Origin: Margaritifera margaritifera
Lineage: Eukaryota; Mollusca; Bivalvia; Unionida; Margaritiferidae
DNA: 64,000 nt
NCBI GenBank assembly: GCA_029931535.1
Contig: JAQPZY010001660.1
Location: 5,047,001 to 5,111,000 of the forward strand
Direction: 5' to 3'
This document shows, piece after piece, positions 51,563 through 63,202 of the stretch. The notes under the pieces are model-generated. The model was given only the letters and a program-made list of their open reading frames with translations. It ran no database searches and was not told the DNA's origin. Each line of letters starts with the position of its first letter. Position 1 is the first letter of the stretch. A program made the position numbers and the translations under genes.

Positions 51563-53455
51563 ACATTTGTAGTTTAGAGGGGTTGAAAGAAGGAAGAGCT
51601 GCTGCATAGTTTCTAAAATGATCTTTGTAGTTCTGTTGATAAGATAAACGATCCACCATAAATAATTAAAATTAGTAATATATGTGATGTTTATGCGATT
51701 TTCATAAAAAGTCCTAGGTTGTTACAATATATTCTTAGTTATAATTGGACTGTAGTTAGAAACTCATGTACATACAGTAAAATCTAGCTAAGAGGTTTAT
51801 ATACATTCATACAAATTGTTATTCACGAGAACACTGATTTCAAAAGATCACTGGTTAAGTTTGGCACATTCCGACATAAATTTGTGTTGTATCAAAATAT
51901 TTGGTTAAAGTTGCACAAGCCTGGATGTCGATCCGATCTTACAGTATTCCTTTTGAAATATCATCACTATGTTGACTACCATTTGTCTTTCTCTCGGTAG
52001 ACGTCTAATTTTGGTTTTCGTCGATAATCTGTTCCTAAATTTGCGAGAAATGTGGAAGTTGTGATGTTAAAGATCTTAAATTCGAACATACGTAAATAAA
52101 CTTCTTACTTCTGACCAAATTTCTAAACTACAAGAATGAAAAAGGAAAAAAATTCAAGATGTACTGGGGAAATAAGTGGGACTGTAAAAGTAATAGAGGA
52201 AACTAGAGAAGAAGATACCATTAGTTCAAAAATGAACTACAGTAGTTCATTTTTAAACTATTAAAAAAAACTGTGAAATAAATGAATGTGTGTGATAGCT
52301 GCAACAACAAAAAAAAACGACATATTCATACGCACACGGAATTTTGGATATTCGACACATGTAACAACACTTGCTAGTTACTAATTTACATGCTCTATTG
52401 GGCCTCGTAATAAAGTAATTGTGTATCTGTCGATTGATTTCTTGATTGCGCTGCAGTTATTTCCTTTGTAGTAGAATCAATAAAATTGTATTCATCGTTC
52501 AGTTGGGATTGTGTACATAACACAGGCACAATTTTGACATGCGCATATAACATGACTACAGAACGTGTGTACGTTATTTACCTTAGAGATGCGTTTTGTA
52601 GTAAGACTAATATCAAATACAAGACATTTTCCTGTAGTTTTACTTTGATTTGATATTAAACCTGTCTGTATCGGTTATAATAATGATATTTTGAAACTAT
52701 GAACAGTATATGGATCATATTTTTCATTTTATAAACAGTTAGTATGCGGTAATATTTGAAATCATATTGAGAATGTTCGTTTGATTTGTGTCTAAACAAT
52801 AAAGTACCGTCATTTTAAAACAAATTGTATCTTTTTTTAAAAACTGATAAAGATATTTTATATTTATTGTAGATCATGGAGAGGAAAATTAGATACTTTT
52901 GAAGTTATGGAATTGTTTAAATCTTCACCGAAGAACCATGCTATTTGTATTATACACATCTCTGTAGCTGTGTTTGTAATCATGTGTTATTTGTAGCAAC
53001 CACAACATGGACGTTCCTCAAGCTTTATGCTCAGGCATGAGTAGGAGTATGACCCCAATCTGAAAAAAATACAACAAGAACAATTATACTGTCTTGCAGC
53101 TACGGTATTTATTGTGGCAACCATAGTGTTTATATACAATCCTGAAAGTCCTTAGGATATATGGTCAAATGGTTGCACAAAACGTATGTTGAGGAGTAAA
53201 GTAAATGAATTAGTATTGTTTGTTTGTGTTTGACGTTCTTGTTTTCATAAATGTCTTTCTCTCTATCTGTACACTAAGTTGCCACAGTGCGTCAATACTA
53301 AGTTAAGCTGTACTGAGACGATCAAACGGGATAAAAAGTTAAAATAAACATTGTACATTTGATGAAATAATCTTGACGTGATGATAATAAACCAACAGGA
53401 AAATCATTTAAAACAGGAATTTAACATTTAATATTTTACATCGTTTTTCAGTCTT
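51563..53455. other. AT-rich stretch, one small hairpin only
   Basis: No coding sequence recognised. A near-perfect inverted repeat lies at 52222-52260 (AGTTCAAAAATGAACT against AGTTCATTTTTAAACT, loop ACAGT). Confidence 0.45.
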
Positions 53456-53459
53456 CGTA

Positions 53460-53700
53460 GTCCAGTCAAAAGATTACATACATATACTGAATTTGGCACT
53501 TTTAACGATGAATTTATCAGAGGAAATTTAAAAATTGCAGTCCCCGAGACCGTTGGAAATCAAACTAAATCCAATTTTTGTTTCTGTCGAGTGGTTGTAG
53601 GGAGATCTCGCAAAGGTTTAAACGTCTTGACGCTGTAATATAAAGACAGCTGAAAAAGGATCAAGAAATTAAATTGTTTCGAATGTGAAATTAATACCTG
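53460..53700 (+). pseudogene. Polinton copy 2, conserved block upstream of integrase
   Basis: A plus frame reading FSLRSPVKRLHTYTEFGTF, then NDEFIRGNLKIAVPETVGN and SNFCFCRVVVGRSRKG, with a TAA near 53638. The second half is paired with 39690-39880. The conserved ETVG/ETIL...FCF.RVVV pattern and an ATATAAA tail in both copies suggest the C-terminus of an element gene of unknown function. Confidence 0.5.
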
Positions 53701-53940
53701 TATCATACCTCAAAATAAACAAGCTTCTGATGTCTATTTTATTATCACAGAGATTAATTTCCAATTCTCCTGTCTTTCTAAAGCATAAAAGAATATTCTT
53801 TTTGATGCTAGAGATGGGAAGATTAATGTTTGTACCCTCTCGCACGTTATGTTTTCGAAACGACTATGTTAGACCATGGTTTGACTCAAAGTTTGATCCA
53901 TCCAAACTCCAAAGTAAATAAACATTATTATCAGATACCG

Positions 53941-54045
53941 ACAACGTTGCCTTAACACAAAATTAAAAAATATCCATATTAACCCTTTAAATATTTTGAA
54001 ATTGAACACAATATAGCTCATTTAAACGCAACAAAAAAGTTTAAA
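53941..54045. other. Polinton copy 2, spacer before integrase
   Basis: AT-rich leader. The AGTAAATAAACATTA segment at 53913-53930 resembles 40122-40135 of copy 1, so the spacer itself is homologous. Confidence 0.4.
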
Positions 54046-54049
54046 TAAA

Positions 54050-54985
54050 TGATTGATAAAGAGGAATATCTGAAGTATATGTACTGTGAACCCGAAAATC
54101 CAGTTGCTTACACAAATATCAATGAATTGTAGAAACGAATTAAACAAAACAAAAAGAAAATAAAATACGCTGAATTGAAAAATGGATAACTGAATAATCT
54201 ACATACACATTACACAAGCAAGAGAGAAAACGATTTCCGTACAAAAGGTTTTATGTCAGCCATATAGACGATCACTTTCAAGCAGGCACTGTTGACATTC
54301 AATCATTCCAGAATGATGATAATGGATCTAAGCACCTTTTGATTGTTTTAGATATTGAAGTATAAAAGAGGAAACGATAGATATGATTTAGAGAAATCTG
54401 TAAAAAGCGAAAACCGGAAAAGATACAGTTCGATAAGGGAAATAATTTTACAATGGCAAGGCTAAGTACTGAGGAAAGAAAATATCGAATAATCCTCCAC
54501 TTACTCCGATAACAAAGAATATGTAATGAAAAGATTGAATACAGCTTTGAAAACTGAAATGTGGAGATATTTCACTCAATTTACAACCAGAAAATTGGTA
54601 GATGTTTTGCTTTAGCTAACCGATGGATATTACAAAACTTATCACAGGTCATTAGATACGACTCCAATTGAAGCCAGCGATCCGAGCAACAGAGCTAATC
54701 TTTGGATCAACTTATTGGGATATCTGATAGTTGACACCTTTGGAACACAAAATATAAAATAGGGCAGACTGTAAGGATTTGAAAATATAAATCTCTCTTT
54801 ACTAAAGAATATCTGTTAAATTTTACGGAAGAGATCTGTAAACTTAGACAAGTAGTATTAAATGTCCCTGTTGTACATAAAAAGGAAGACTTAAAGGAGA
54901 AAATGTGGACGGAGTATTTTACAAGGCTGAGGTATCTCTTTACAACAAACAAGATGGCATGTACAAAGAATAAACGATTTTTAAG
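54050..54985 (+). pseudogene. Polinton/Maverick integrase, copy 2 (broken)
   Basis: Reads YMYCEPENPVAYTNINEL (about 54078-54130), KIKYAELKNG and HIDDHFQAGTVDIQSFQ in shifted frames (first catalytic Asp). KIQFDKGNNFTMARLSTE follows (about 54420-54470), then EYVMKRLNTALKTEMWRYFT (about 54510-54570), with Lys at the catalytic Glu position, and DGYYKTYHRSLDTTP. The C-terminal chromodomain-like part has GQTV, YKSLFTKEY, FTEEI and VDGVFYKAEVSLYNKQDG (about 54907-54960). Copy 1 has the same block order. Several stops and shifts show it is inactive. Confidence 0.87.
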
Positions 54986-55079
54986 ACGAAATGAATGAAT
55001 GATTAAAGTATGTCCTAGTGAAATGAAAGTATACGACGATTATTTTAACTGTTGGGAACCCGCTGAAAATATTGTGTTA

Positions 55080-55490
55080 CTAAAATAAATGCAAACTAGT
55101 CAAAGTAAAAAAAAAACATAAAATTGGTCACCCCCTACGTTCGAAGAACCTTCACAATATACAATAAAACAAATTATACTGAAGGACAGATATTATGACA
55201 TTTTGTATCATGAATCAATCTATCTTAAAATGTCTCAAGATGTCTGCCGGTATTGCAATATCATTTTGTATGACACTATAATTTCCATAATCACCAATAA
55301 TGGAAATATTCAATTTTCCTACTCAGACTTTTTGCAAGCAAATAATTCTAGGAAGGACCGCTATAAATATTGCTGAAGCAAATAGTTTCAGCATCTGGGC
55401 AGTTGAGTTTTAACGTGTCTGAACAGACCAAATGAACAGAATAATTGGCGACTTAAAAACTTATAATGTCGTACATGGCAAAATGATTTA
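55080..55490 (+). pseudogene. Polinton copy 2, decayed CxxC small protein
   Basis: Segments equivalent to 41390-41745 are present: a DRYYDILYHESIYL start (about 55183-55225), VCRYCNIILYD with the CxxC pair retained, IITNNGNIQF, and further on NVSEQTK. The frame is broken by indels around 55330, so the second Cys pair is only partly kept. Confidence 0.55.
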
Positions 55491-55539
55491 GAGACCTATA
55501 ACAGAATTAGATCCATAGCTATAGGATTTAAGTAGTAAA

Positions 55540-55755
55540 TAAATTGGTACTATTAGATGTTATAAATGCGGGAAAAAAAGTCAGTCGACTAGATGGAACG
55601 GCGCAAGACACAATACCAAAGATGCCAAGAATACGTTAACTTGATGAAATCAGACTGGTATCGTAATGGACGAGATGCTCTGATCATAGAAAACAATTTT
55701 TAAAAAAATTACTTGCAAGTGTGGACAAACTGTAACAAGATGATTGATGTACAAT
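55540..55755 (+). pseudogene. Polinton copy 2, decayed basic small protein
   Basis: Parallel to 41765-41962: NAGKKS, then YQRCQEYVNLMKSDWYRNGR in shifted frames, and IENN. Retained order between the CxxC protein and pPolB supports a genuine element gene. Confidence 0.5.
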
Positions 55756-55764
55756 CACGAAGGA

Positions 55765-57258
55765 AGTAAATGAGTATAGATTTTATGTTGGAAATTGTCA
55801 GAATTTGTATTTATTTTTTAATTATGTTGAACCATACTTGCAAAAAAAAAATAAGTAAAAAAGTTTAGAGAGTTTGTGTGTGGTTCATGGGACAATCATT
55901 AGAACAACTTGCAAAGATTCTAAACCATATGTGATAACACCAAAAACACGGAAACTTAGATTTTGAGAAAAGATATTTACCCCTACGAGAACAATTATGA
56001 TTATACAAGGTTTAATGAAATCAATTTACCACAATCGATAAATTTTAGTAACGTCTCCGTGGATCAGTAACAGATGATGATTCCCAGAACGTAAAAGATG
56101 TCATGCAACATTTAAAATTTAAATCTTTTGGTGACTTGAATTACCTCTAAGTCAGGAAAGATATTTTAATGTTGTGTGATATTTTAAAAAGTCGAATAAT
56201 GTCTGAGTGAATGATTACAAACTAGATACAATACATTATTACAATGCATCGGGACTAGCTCATCGTGTTAGCTTGATATTTAAGTAACGTAGAATTACAA
56301 TTAATTACAGACTATGAAAGAGGTGCGAACTTATTATAACATTTTCCTGATTGAATTGGGAATTAGATGAGGATTTAGCAGGAGACCAAATAGATACGCT
56401 AAATCAAGTCATCAGTACTATATTGATGGAGAAGGTCAAATAAAAGACGATGGAGAATACGATAAGTCAAGGTCAAAGTCATTAATTATGTACCTAAATA
56501 CTAACAATTTATATTATTAGGCCATGGCTCAATTAATGCCAGTTAGAAACTTTAAATGGGCAAGCAAGCAGCAAATCAAAGTCATCAAAGACAGTCTAAT
56601 GTCTTGGAACGACGATGAAAGTTTAGGTGATTTTTTAGAAGTAGACTTAGAGGTACCAACACATCTATGTTAAAGACAAGCCATAAGCGCCTGAAAACTA
56701 ATACCACAAGAATGTGATTTAACATCATTACGGACGAAATTGGTAGAGAAGAAAACGTTAAAAAAACAAAGAGAGATATGCTATCTACTATCTAATTTGA
56801 AGTTCCATGCTCAGTTAGGATTGAAACTAAAGAAGATACACAGAGTCGTGTTATCTGATCAAGAATTATAGTGAAAATCTTACAATAAAATGAATACCAC
56901 TCTAAGACAAAAAGAAACCGGTGACTTTACAAAAGGACTTTTTTTCAAACTCATGAATAATTATATGTTCGCTAAACAGATTGAAAATCTACGCAAAATA
57001 ACGATGTGGAAAATATTTGCCAATGAAAAGAAATTTCAAAGATGCCAAATATATTTTTCATTTGCAAGGAGAACGATCATAAATAAGGAGCTGGTGTCAG
57101 TAGGATTAAAGAACATGAAAATCAAAATAATGAAACCCATTTATGGTGGCTTCACTGGGCTAAAACCACATAATTGGTTGATGTACGACTTTTACTACAA
57201 CATGGTAAAACCGATATATGGTTATGAAATGAGGCTGCCAATGACAGATACAGGTTAA
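55765..57258 (+). pseudogene. Polinton protein-primed DNA polymerase B, copy 2 (broken)
   Basis: Element replication polymerase. In order are DIYPYENNYDYTRFNEINLP (about 55974-56033), a DDDSQNVKDVMQHLKFKSFG segment, and a decayed second exonuclease region with DILMLCDIF (about 56157-56185). Then come SLIMYLNTNNLYY (about 56480-56517, the 'YlDaNNLYgwAM' motif), FKWASKQQIKVIKDSL, LKLKKIHRVV (about 56820), LFFKLMNNYMFAKQIENLR (56935-56990, the 'FFKLMNNs.FGKt.EN.R' block) and MYDFYYNMVKPIYG (about 57181-57222). It ends at MTDTG, where the catalytic DTD has become DTG followed by TAA. The 122-codon frame at 56890-57258 is the best preserved part. The terminal thumb region is missing. Confidence 0.9.
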
Positions 57259-57374
57259 TTAAGTATTCCTGCAGTGACAGATAATTGACTGCAACGACAT
57301 AAAGAATAAGATCCAGTTTTATGGCACGAATGAGTATAACAAATATAATATATATGGTGTTCCACAAATGAATA

Positions 57375-57862
57375 GAAAGATACCAGGACTTTGAATCGTA
57401 TTTTAGGCACTCGATTTAGAAAGATACCAGGACTTTGAATTGTATTTTATGCACTCGATTTAGAAAGATACCAGGACTTTGAATTGTATTTTAGGCACTT
57501 GATACAGAAAGATACCAGGACTTTGAATTGTATTTTAGGCACTCGATTTTGAAACATACCAGGACTTTGAAAGGTATTTTAGGCACTCGATTTAGAAAGA
57601 TACCAGGACTTTGAATTGTATTTTAGGCACTCGATTTAGAAAGATACCAGGACTTTGAATTGTATTTTAGGCACTCGATATAGAAAGATACCAGGACTTT
57701 GAATTGTATTTTAGGCACTCGATACAGAAAGATACCAGGACTTTGAATCGTATTTTAGGCACTCGATATAGAAAGATACCAGGACTTTAAATCGTATTTT
57801 AGGCACACGATATAGAAAGATACCAGAACTTTGAATCGTATTTTAGGCACTCGATTTCAATA
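57375..57862. repeat. 44-bp minisatellite, eleven units
   Basis: GATACCAGGACTTTGAATTG, TATTTTAGGCACTCGATTTAGAAA repeats with an exact 44-base step from 57379 to 57819. Substitutions distinguish units (for example C or T after GAAT, TTTAG or TATAG or TACAG), and the unit starting at 57555 is the most diverged. It follows the Polinton copy 2 end by about 115 bases. Confidence 0.97.
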
Positions 57863-58074
57863 CTTTCTTCACTGTCATTATTAGCAGTCATACCTTTGCT
57901 GACTTTTTTAATGTACGTTTCAATGTTTGTGAAAACCACCTGGAATTAAAACAGTCCTTGTTTCATTCTTGTCGTTGATGTAATACATTATGTTGTTTTT
58001 CAGTTTATCGGAAATATGGTTATAATGATAATAATCAACAGAATCTATTCTCTGTAATGAAATAGATAGATTAC

Positions 58075-58087
<13 letters not shown>

Positions 58088-58107
<20 letters not shown>

Positions 58108-58115
58108 TTTTTTTG
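58088..58115. repeat. Oligo(T) tract
   Basis: About 24 T after a TTTTC-repeat run. It could be the poly(A) of an antisense retrocopy, but no gene body is recognised next to it. Confidence 0.8.
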
Positions 58116-58289
58116 TCATTCGGGTTGTCAAAATAAAACTCTTTTTCCTAGTCCTACGATTTTAATATACCTTTCCGTTTGTATTTTGGAAATGTATACA
58201 ACCGAGAGTTAAAGCTTTTCTGTCAGGTTTGTATCCTTGTTGTATGTTTTAACGTGCTTCACACTTTCTTCGTTATCTACGTTATTGTG

Positions 58290-59215
58290 TGATTCTATGT
58301 AAAAATTATAGATTGGCTGTTCTCTAATATTTCTTTCTCCTTTATTTTCTTTCTCTCCTCTCAAATTCGTATTGAGATCTTCAATATCGTGACTTTCTAA
58401 GTTGCAGACTTTCTTACTGATTACATTTTATATCTCCTTGTATCTGTTATTCAGAGTAATTATCATATTACATTTCTATTGACTTACTTCATTATCGCTT
58501 ATTACACTACTATCATCAATACTGTTCAACACTTACTTATGGCAGAGGTTACTATTTTATCATGTTTTAAAACTTTGTTGTATATTAGCTTTTCCTTGAA
58601 AACTTTAGCCATAAACCCCAGTAAAGTTGTTATTCATACAACTCTCAAGCATCCTAACGTTCACCCAGTGTTTCGTATTAATTTCTTACGCCTCCGTAAT
58701 GTCGATCTCTTTCCCCAAATCGTTCTGAATGTTGTTGATCTTTAGCAACCTGAAATTAATGCAGTTGTTAAAGGCAGTGTTGGGTCCAATAGTGGTACAG
58801 TTGGAATTTTGTCCACATTTAAAGGTATGAAATAGACAGCTTAGATTTAGTGCTAGCGTTTGTAAAACTAGGATTTGCAACAGATTTATCAGGCTGTTTT
58901 CCTGGTCTCTGTTCAAAGTTCTGCTGTCTTCTTAAAGTATGTCTGCATTGATTTTACGAAGTGAACGAACTTGTTTGCTCTGTTCACCGTCTTCTTTTGT
59001 TTGCTTTTTAACATTGAAATGCAATTAGACTTGACCGATGCTATGCTGTGATCGTTAGGTCCATTAGTACTAATTATTTCTGCATTTTTGTGGCTTACGC
59101 TGTTTAATTGCTTCATTATTTTGTCTGGTAAGATCCCGTGTGTTACTAAGTAGTCAGTTGTAAACTGGATCAATGAAATTGGAATAATCAACTGTATGGC
59201 TTCATAAAATTCCAT
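58290..59215 (-). other. Unassigned coding-like remnant, antisense
   Basis: The minus-strand frame of 100 codons (58913-59215, MEFYEAIQLIIPISLIQFTT...) is followed after stops by shifted coding-like segments: GPNTAFNNCINFRLLKINNIQNDLGKEIDITE (within 58686-58830, part of a 76-codon frame) and NLESHDIEDLNTNLRGERKK near 58400. The latter parts are heptad-like and Lys/Glu-rich, suggesting a coiled-coil protein. They lie 1 kb beyond Polinton copy 2 on the other strand. Polintons do carry genes on both strands, but I see no diagnostic motif. Confidence 0.3.
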
Positions 59216-59289
59216 ATTTGTTTGAGAACCTATCGAATGTGAGAGCTGAGTTAATCGTTGTATGGTAAATCGTGTTCATTATGCTATTT

Positions 59290-59790
59290 GTCTCACTTGC
59301 CATTTAATACATTGAAAGATATAACTGAATTCTACAGAGTTAATGATTACTCTCAGCCTTGTCGAAGTGAATACATGAAACAGTGGAAGAATCAAAATAA
59401 AAACTATTTTAACAAATGTCGAGAAGAGAATTGAAAGAACGCAAATAAATACAAAACAAATTGGAGCAAGGATTATAGAGAGTATATAAACTAATACTGG
59501 GCTGAATACAAGACGCAAATATACCACAAAGACGAAAATATTCAGCTTAATTCACTGAAAAGGAACAAGAATATTACAGACATTAAAATAGAACATCATT
59601 TAAATAGAACTTTAAAATGTATGGGGTTTCATCTATTGACTTTTATCGTAGATTGGTAATTTTTTATCAAACCAGAAGGTGAGGTTTATAAGAACCTTCA
59701 TATTTTAAAAGGATAAGATGCCATCGAAAAGGAGATACTAATAGAACAGTCGAAGCTTTCATAACTACCAACTTTGTCATTGATGAGATT
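59290..59790 (+). other. Unassigned Lys/Tyr/Asn-rich coding-like remnant
   Basis: A plus frame with stops reads ITEFYRVNDYSQPCRSEYMK, NQNKNYFNKCREEN, NKYKTNWSKDYREYIN and YWAEYKTQIYHKDENIQLN: a periodic, highly charged, helical-looking sequence of about 90 residues, continuing as EGEVYKNLHILKG. Composition is unlike the surrounding non-coding DNA. Family unknown. Confidence 0.3.
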
Positions 59791-60199
59791 TTGGGTCACA
59801 TGTTTTAGTCTCTTTTTTTGTCCTGAAATATTTAATTACGTGATAGATAGACACTCCAGTAATAACAGGAATTTTGTACAAATGTGGTCAGAGGACATAA
59901 ATGCTTCAATTACAAAGCATCCATTACACGTTTATTTACCATTATTTTCAGTACTGTGTTTTGCAATGGTCTGTTTATTCTCTGTTGACTTTTTAAAATG
60001 TATGTATTTAAATGTTATCATTTCATGGCATGTAATCCTCTTATAACTCTGTAGTTCATTCACATTGTCGATGTGTAGAAATTTACTCGTCAGAGATGTT
60101 ACTGCAAGTATGACAAAAGAGAATAACTGTAGAAACAGTATTAATAACATACTTTGAAAAGTTAGAGACAGGTTACCATTCGGAGCAAGGTCAAACAAC

Positions 60200-61900
60200 T
60201 ATTTAAAGAGACATGTGTGTCAATTTCGAGGATTATTACAACTATAGGTATGATAGCAACAACTCTTGCTCTGTCTAAGCAAATCTGGTAAAAGGTTTAC
60301 CGGGAGGTTGAGGATGAACAAGTATTGGTGATAGTGGTGGTGACGGAAATGGTAGCACATAGTAATTCATTGACAAAGTACAACAAGGCATGAAAAATAT
60401 TGCCAAGTATTTATTCGAGCTATCCACAAAAGGCAGTAGCAGTATTGCCTGGTATCATTGTCAGTGTAACCGTCTGGCTTTTATAAAACAGCTCTACATT
60501 TCTTTCCTGTCTGATAATGTCATTTTCCTTATTCTAGTATTAGCTGGCTTGTTCTTTTCATTTTAAATCAAAGTTGTGGACACAACAACAAAATGGGTCA
60601 GGAATTCATAAAGTATTTCAAAAAGTAAATTAAGCCAGCTTATGCAACCATGGCCATAGTTATAAGCGATTGTTTATCTGTTTCGTGATCTATGTCTTAA
60701 ATCGTACACTTGAAATTACAATCTGTCGAGCGCAGTTTATTTCAAAGAAAGGCAAATAATCTTTTGTTACATTAAATTCTTTGTATAGATTAAGCCATTA
60801 AAAATGCTGTTGAGGCTGATCAGATGCATATTCTCTCCTTTTCTGCGCCTACTAAAATGTCAAAATACGAGAGAGGTTGGAATGTTAATATTTACAACGC
60901 GCATGGACTCCTTAATGTAATCGCAACATTATGGAAATATTTTAAGCGAGATAAGCAGCTTTTCTCTTTTAATCTCACCAATGTTGTGAAAAGTCTGGGT
61001 GTTAATTTAATCTCACAAATTTCGTTAGAGCTTACATGTTAGTTTTGTTTTGTCTCTATTTTAATAACAAGACTTCTTCAATTTGTGATTTATGTAGATA
61101 AATTGAGAACTATAAAACTATGGTACTATGTTGTAAATTGAATTGTCTGCGATATAAACTATCCCCGATTTTAGAGGCGATTCGGACACTTGTTATTCCT
61201 GTGTATGTACAATATTGACAGTGGCTGCTCAGCTAGTGGATTTTTCATTTGACACATATTTATGGTTCGTGTATTAATAATTAGTCTTTCAAAATTATAT
61301 CGAATTGCAGTTTCGTGCATATGACACAAATGGAACATGCTTGCTGTGTTTATCCAAACGGCTGCGAGGCGCTAAATAGAGAACTGTGTACCTATTACCA
61401 CTTTCATTTTCTTCCTATGAAATATCTTTAGCATCACAATATTAGTCTCTTTGGTTCATTGCCATCTTTATACTTTTCTTAATTTTATTCCTTTTCTTTT
61501 CTCGTATCCCCTTTCTGAATATTCCATCCAGAAACTGATAAAAACTTTATAACGGATTTGGGGGGAAATAAGCGCTCTGTATTGTGCAAGAATGAATTCT
61601 CGTTCTAGACCGTTATACGGAAGGAAAAGGGGATCCTAAGAGCGGAATGAAACCATTTGTGTTATCAATATCCTCCTCCCCATTTTTATAAGATTCCTGT
61701 ATACGTATACAATACAGAGAAAAATATTGCCTGGCTAGATACAATGTGGCCCATTAAACCTAGCGTATACTTGACACCCAGAAGAAACTCATGATTAGTC
61801 AATCTGACCTTTTCCTTACAACCAAATATAAACTCACTGAAAACATTTAGGGTAAAAACTAACGTTATACCATAAGCTATGCGAATTATTTTGTTTATTT
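60200..61900. other. AT-rich stretch with weak coding-like traces
   Basis: A broken plus reading at about 60360-60560 (FIDKVQQGMKNIAKYLFELS, then a hydrophobic VIFLILVLAGLFFSF) could be a membrane-protein remnant. The 72-codon frame at 60824-61042 has no recognised domain. Nothing else supported. Confidence 0.35.
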
Positions 61901-61984
61901 ATGCATCATGGCGTCAAATAATTACAATACAGGTGGACATCAGATCCGTGAGATTAATGTATACAGTGGCACAAAAGTTGGAAT

Positions 61985-62052
61985 ACGGAGCAGGGAATAT
62001 AACAAAGTTTCCCCACGTTTCGACCTAAAGCAAAGTCTTCCTCAGGGGGCAA
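61985..62052 (-). mobile_element. Solo Penelope-like terminal repeat fragment with hammerhead-like core
   Basis: On the minus strand, CTGAGGA (62045-62039), an A, a GACTT...AGGTC hairpin and GAAACGTGGGGAAAC repeat the layout seen at 33221-33256, including the extra A before stem II and the shared (G)GGAAAC after the core. No RT or GIY-YIG coding sequence is nearby. The adjoining (CA)n run starts right at the 5' edge of the motif. Confidence 0.5.
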
Positions 62053-62053
62053 T

Positions 62054-62054
<1 letters not shown>

Positions 62055-62089
<35 letters not shown>
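62055..62089. repeat. (CA)n microsatellite
   Basis: About 17 CA dinucleotides abutting the hammerhead-like motif. Confidence 0.97.
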
Positions 62090-62091
<2 letters not shown>

Positions 62092-62302
62092 AGTGGCACA
62101 CATAGAACAATAAATATTGGCACAGAGAATCAAAACCATCCAGAATAATGAAGAGGTCGAAACTAAAGAAAAAGAACAAAACAGCAGAAAGAATAAATAC
62201 ACGACTAGAATAGTGTTTATGATCTATGAACAGGACAAACAAGTTTAGATGCAATCTTGCGGAACTATTATATATATTATATACTAATATTTTCCCTTGG
62301 GA

Positions 62303-62620
62303 GGGGATCGGTCTTTCGGAACATCCTCGCCTCTCTTCGATGTGAGTCGAACACATTCGACTCCCTGTAATTAAAATATTGAAGAAATCATTCGGTTTCA
62401 ATAGCCAAAGTATATTGTTTACGTTGCTATTATCGATGACACGTCATCTAGTCATTGTGACCTCAGTGAAGTTATTATGACGTAAAAGGAAAAGGCCGAG
62501 GACATACTGATTGGGGATTGGGTTTCATCAATCGGAACGTCCTCGGCTTTTTCCATCGTATGCTGGAAACAAAAACGTCGGATGTAAATACTGGCCATTT
62601 TCAACTGTTCTCAAGCCCGT
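62303..62620. mobile_element. MITE ends related to the 27.7-kb element, arranged head to head
   Basis: A left end (ATCGGTCTTTCGGAACATCC, about 62308) and a right end (AAAAGGCCGAGGACATACTG then ATTG, about 62489-62513) bound about 200 bp. After 15 bases a new left end CAATCGGAACGTCCTCGGCT starts at about 62529 and continues to ACGTCGGATGTAA near 62587. The facing arms (GGCCGAGGAC against GTCCTCGGC) form a strong inverted repeat. The partner end of the second element was not found, so it is partial. Confidence 0.6.
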
Positions 62621-62639
62621 GATCGTTATTAAACGTGTC

Positions 62640-63200
62640 ATCACCGACAGGCAATTGAAACTCAATAGTTTCTTCAATTTGTTTCATTAAAAAGGTACAG
62701 AAATAACATTAAAACTTAAAAGTGCAAGTATTTAATTGAATTTTGAAACGTCGTCGAGCGCTTTTTTCAACACTTGTCATTTAAGAAGAATCTGTTCTTC
62801 GCAAATTTAGCCGGATGTTCGTCAGCCAAAAACTTACGAATACGGAAAGTATCACCACTATTACCTCCGCGTCTCTTTCAGAGAATCGAAGTTATTCTAC
62901 TCGCATCGGAAAGATAGGAAGACATTCCGAATGCGAGTCTCATAGGTTGCTTCCAATCTGCACCATCGCCGCAAAGTCAGCACCTCTGCTATCTGGCGAT
63001 TTTCTATACAGTTATTGATATTATCTCTACGCCGACCCCATTGGCGGACACGTATGTATCTGAAGAGTCTGACAAAATAGTTCCAACGCTTGGTCCCTTT
63101 ACTTTGCTTGTTGTGATGACTTGCTTGTAATTTGAACAAAATAAAATTCTTCGTAAAATGTGATTTTATTTTGCGAAACGTAAAATTACCCATGCTCATT
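62640..63200. other. Slightly GC-richer stretch, coding status unclear
   Basis: Open on both strands (67 codons plus at 62815-63018, 100 codons minus at 62897-63199). No domain or splice signal pattern lets me choose a strand. It could be a first exon or a decayed element. Confidence 0.25.
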
Positions 63201-63202
63201 TG

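Noticed and set aside
59279..59527. 82-codon hydrophobic minus-strand frame
   Set aside because: It is the antisense of the charged plus-strand remnant, whose composition is more protein-like; at most one can be real.
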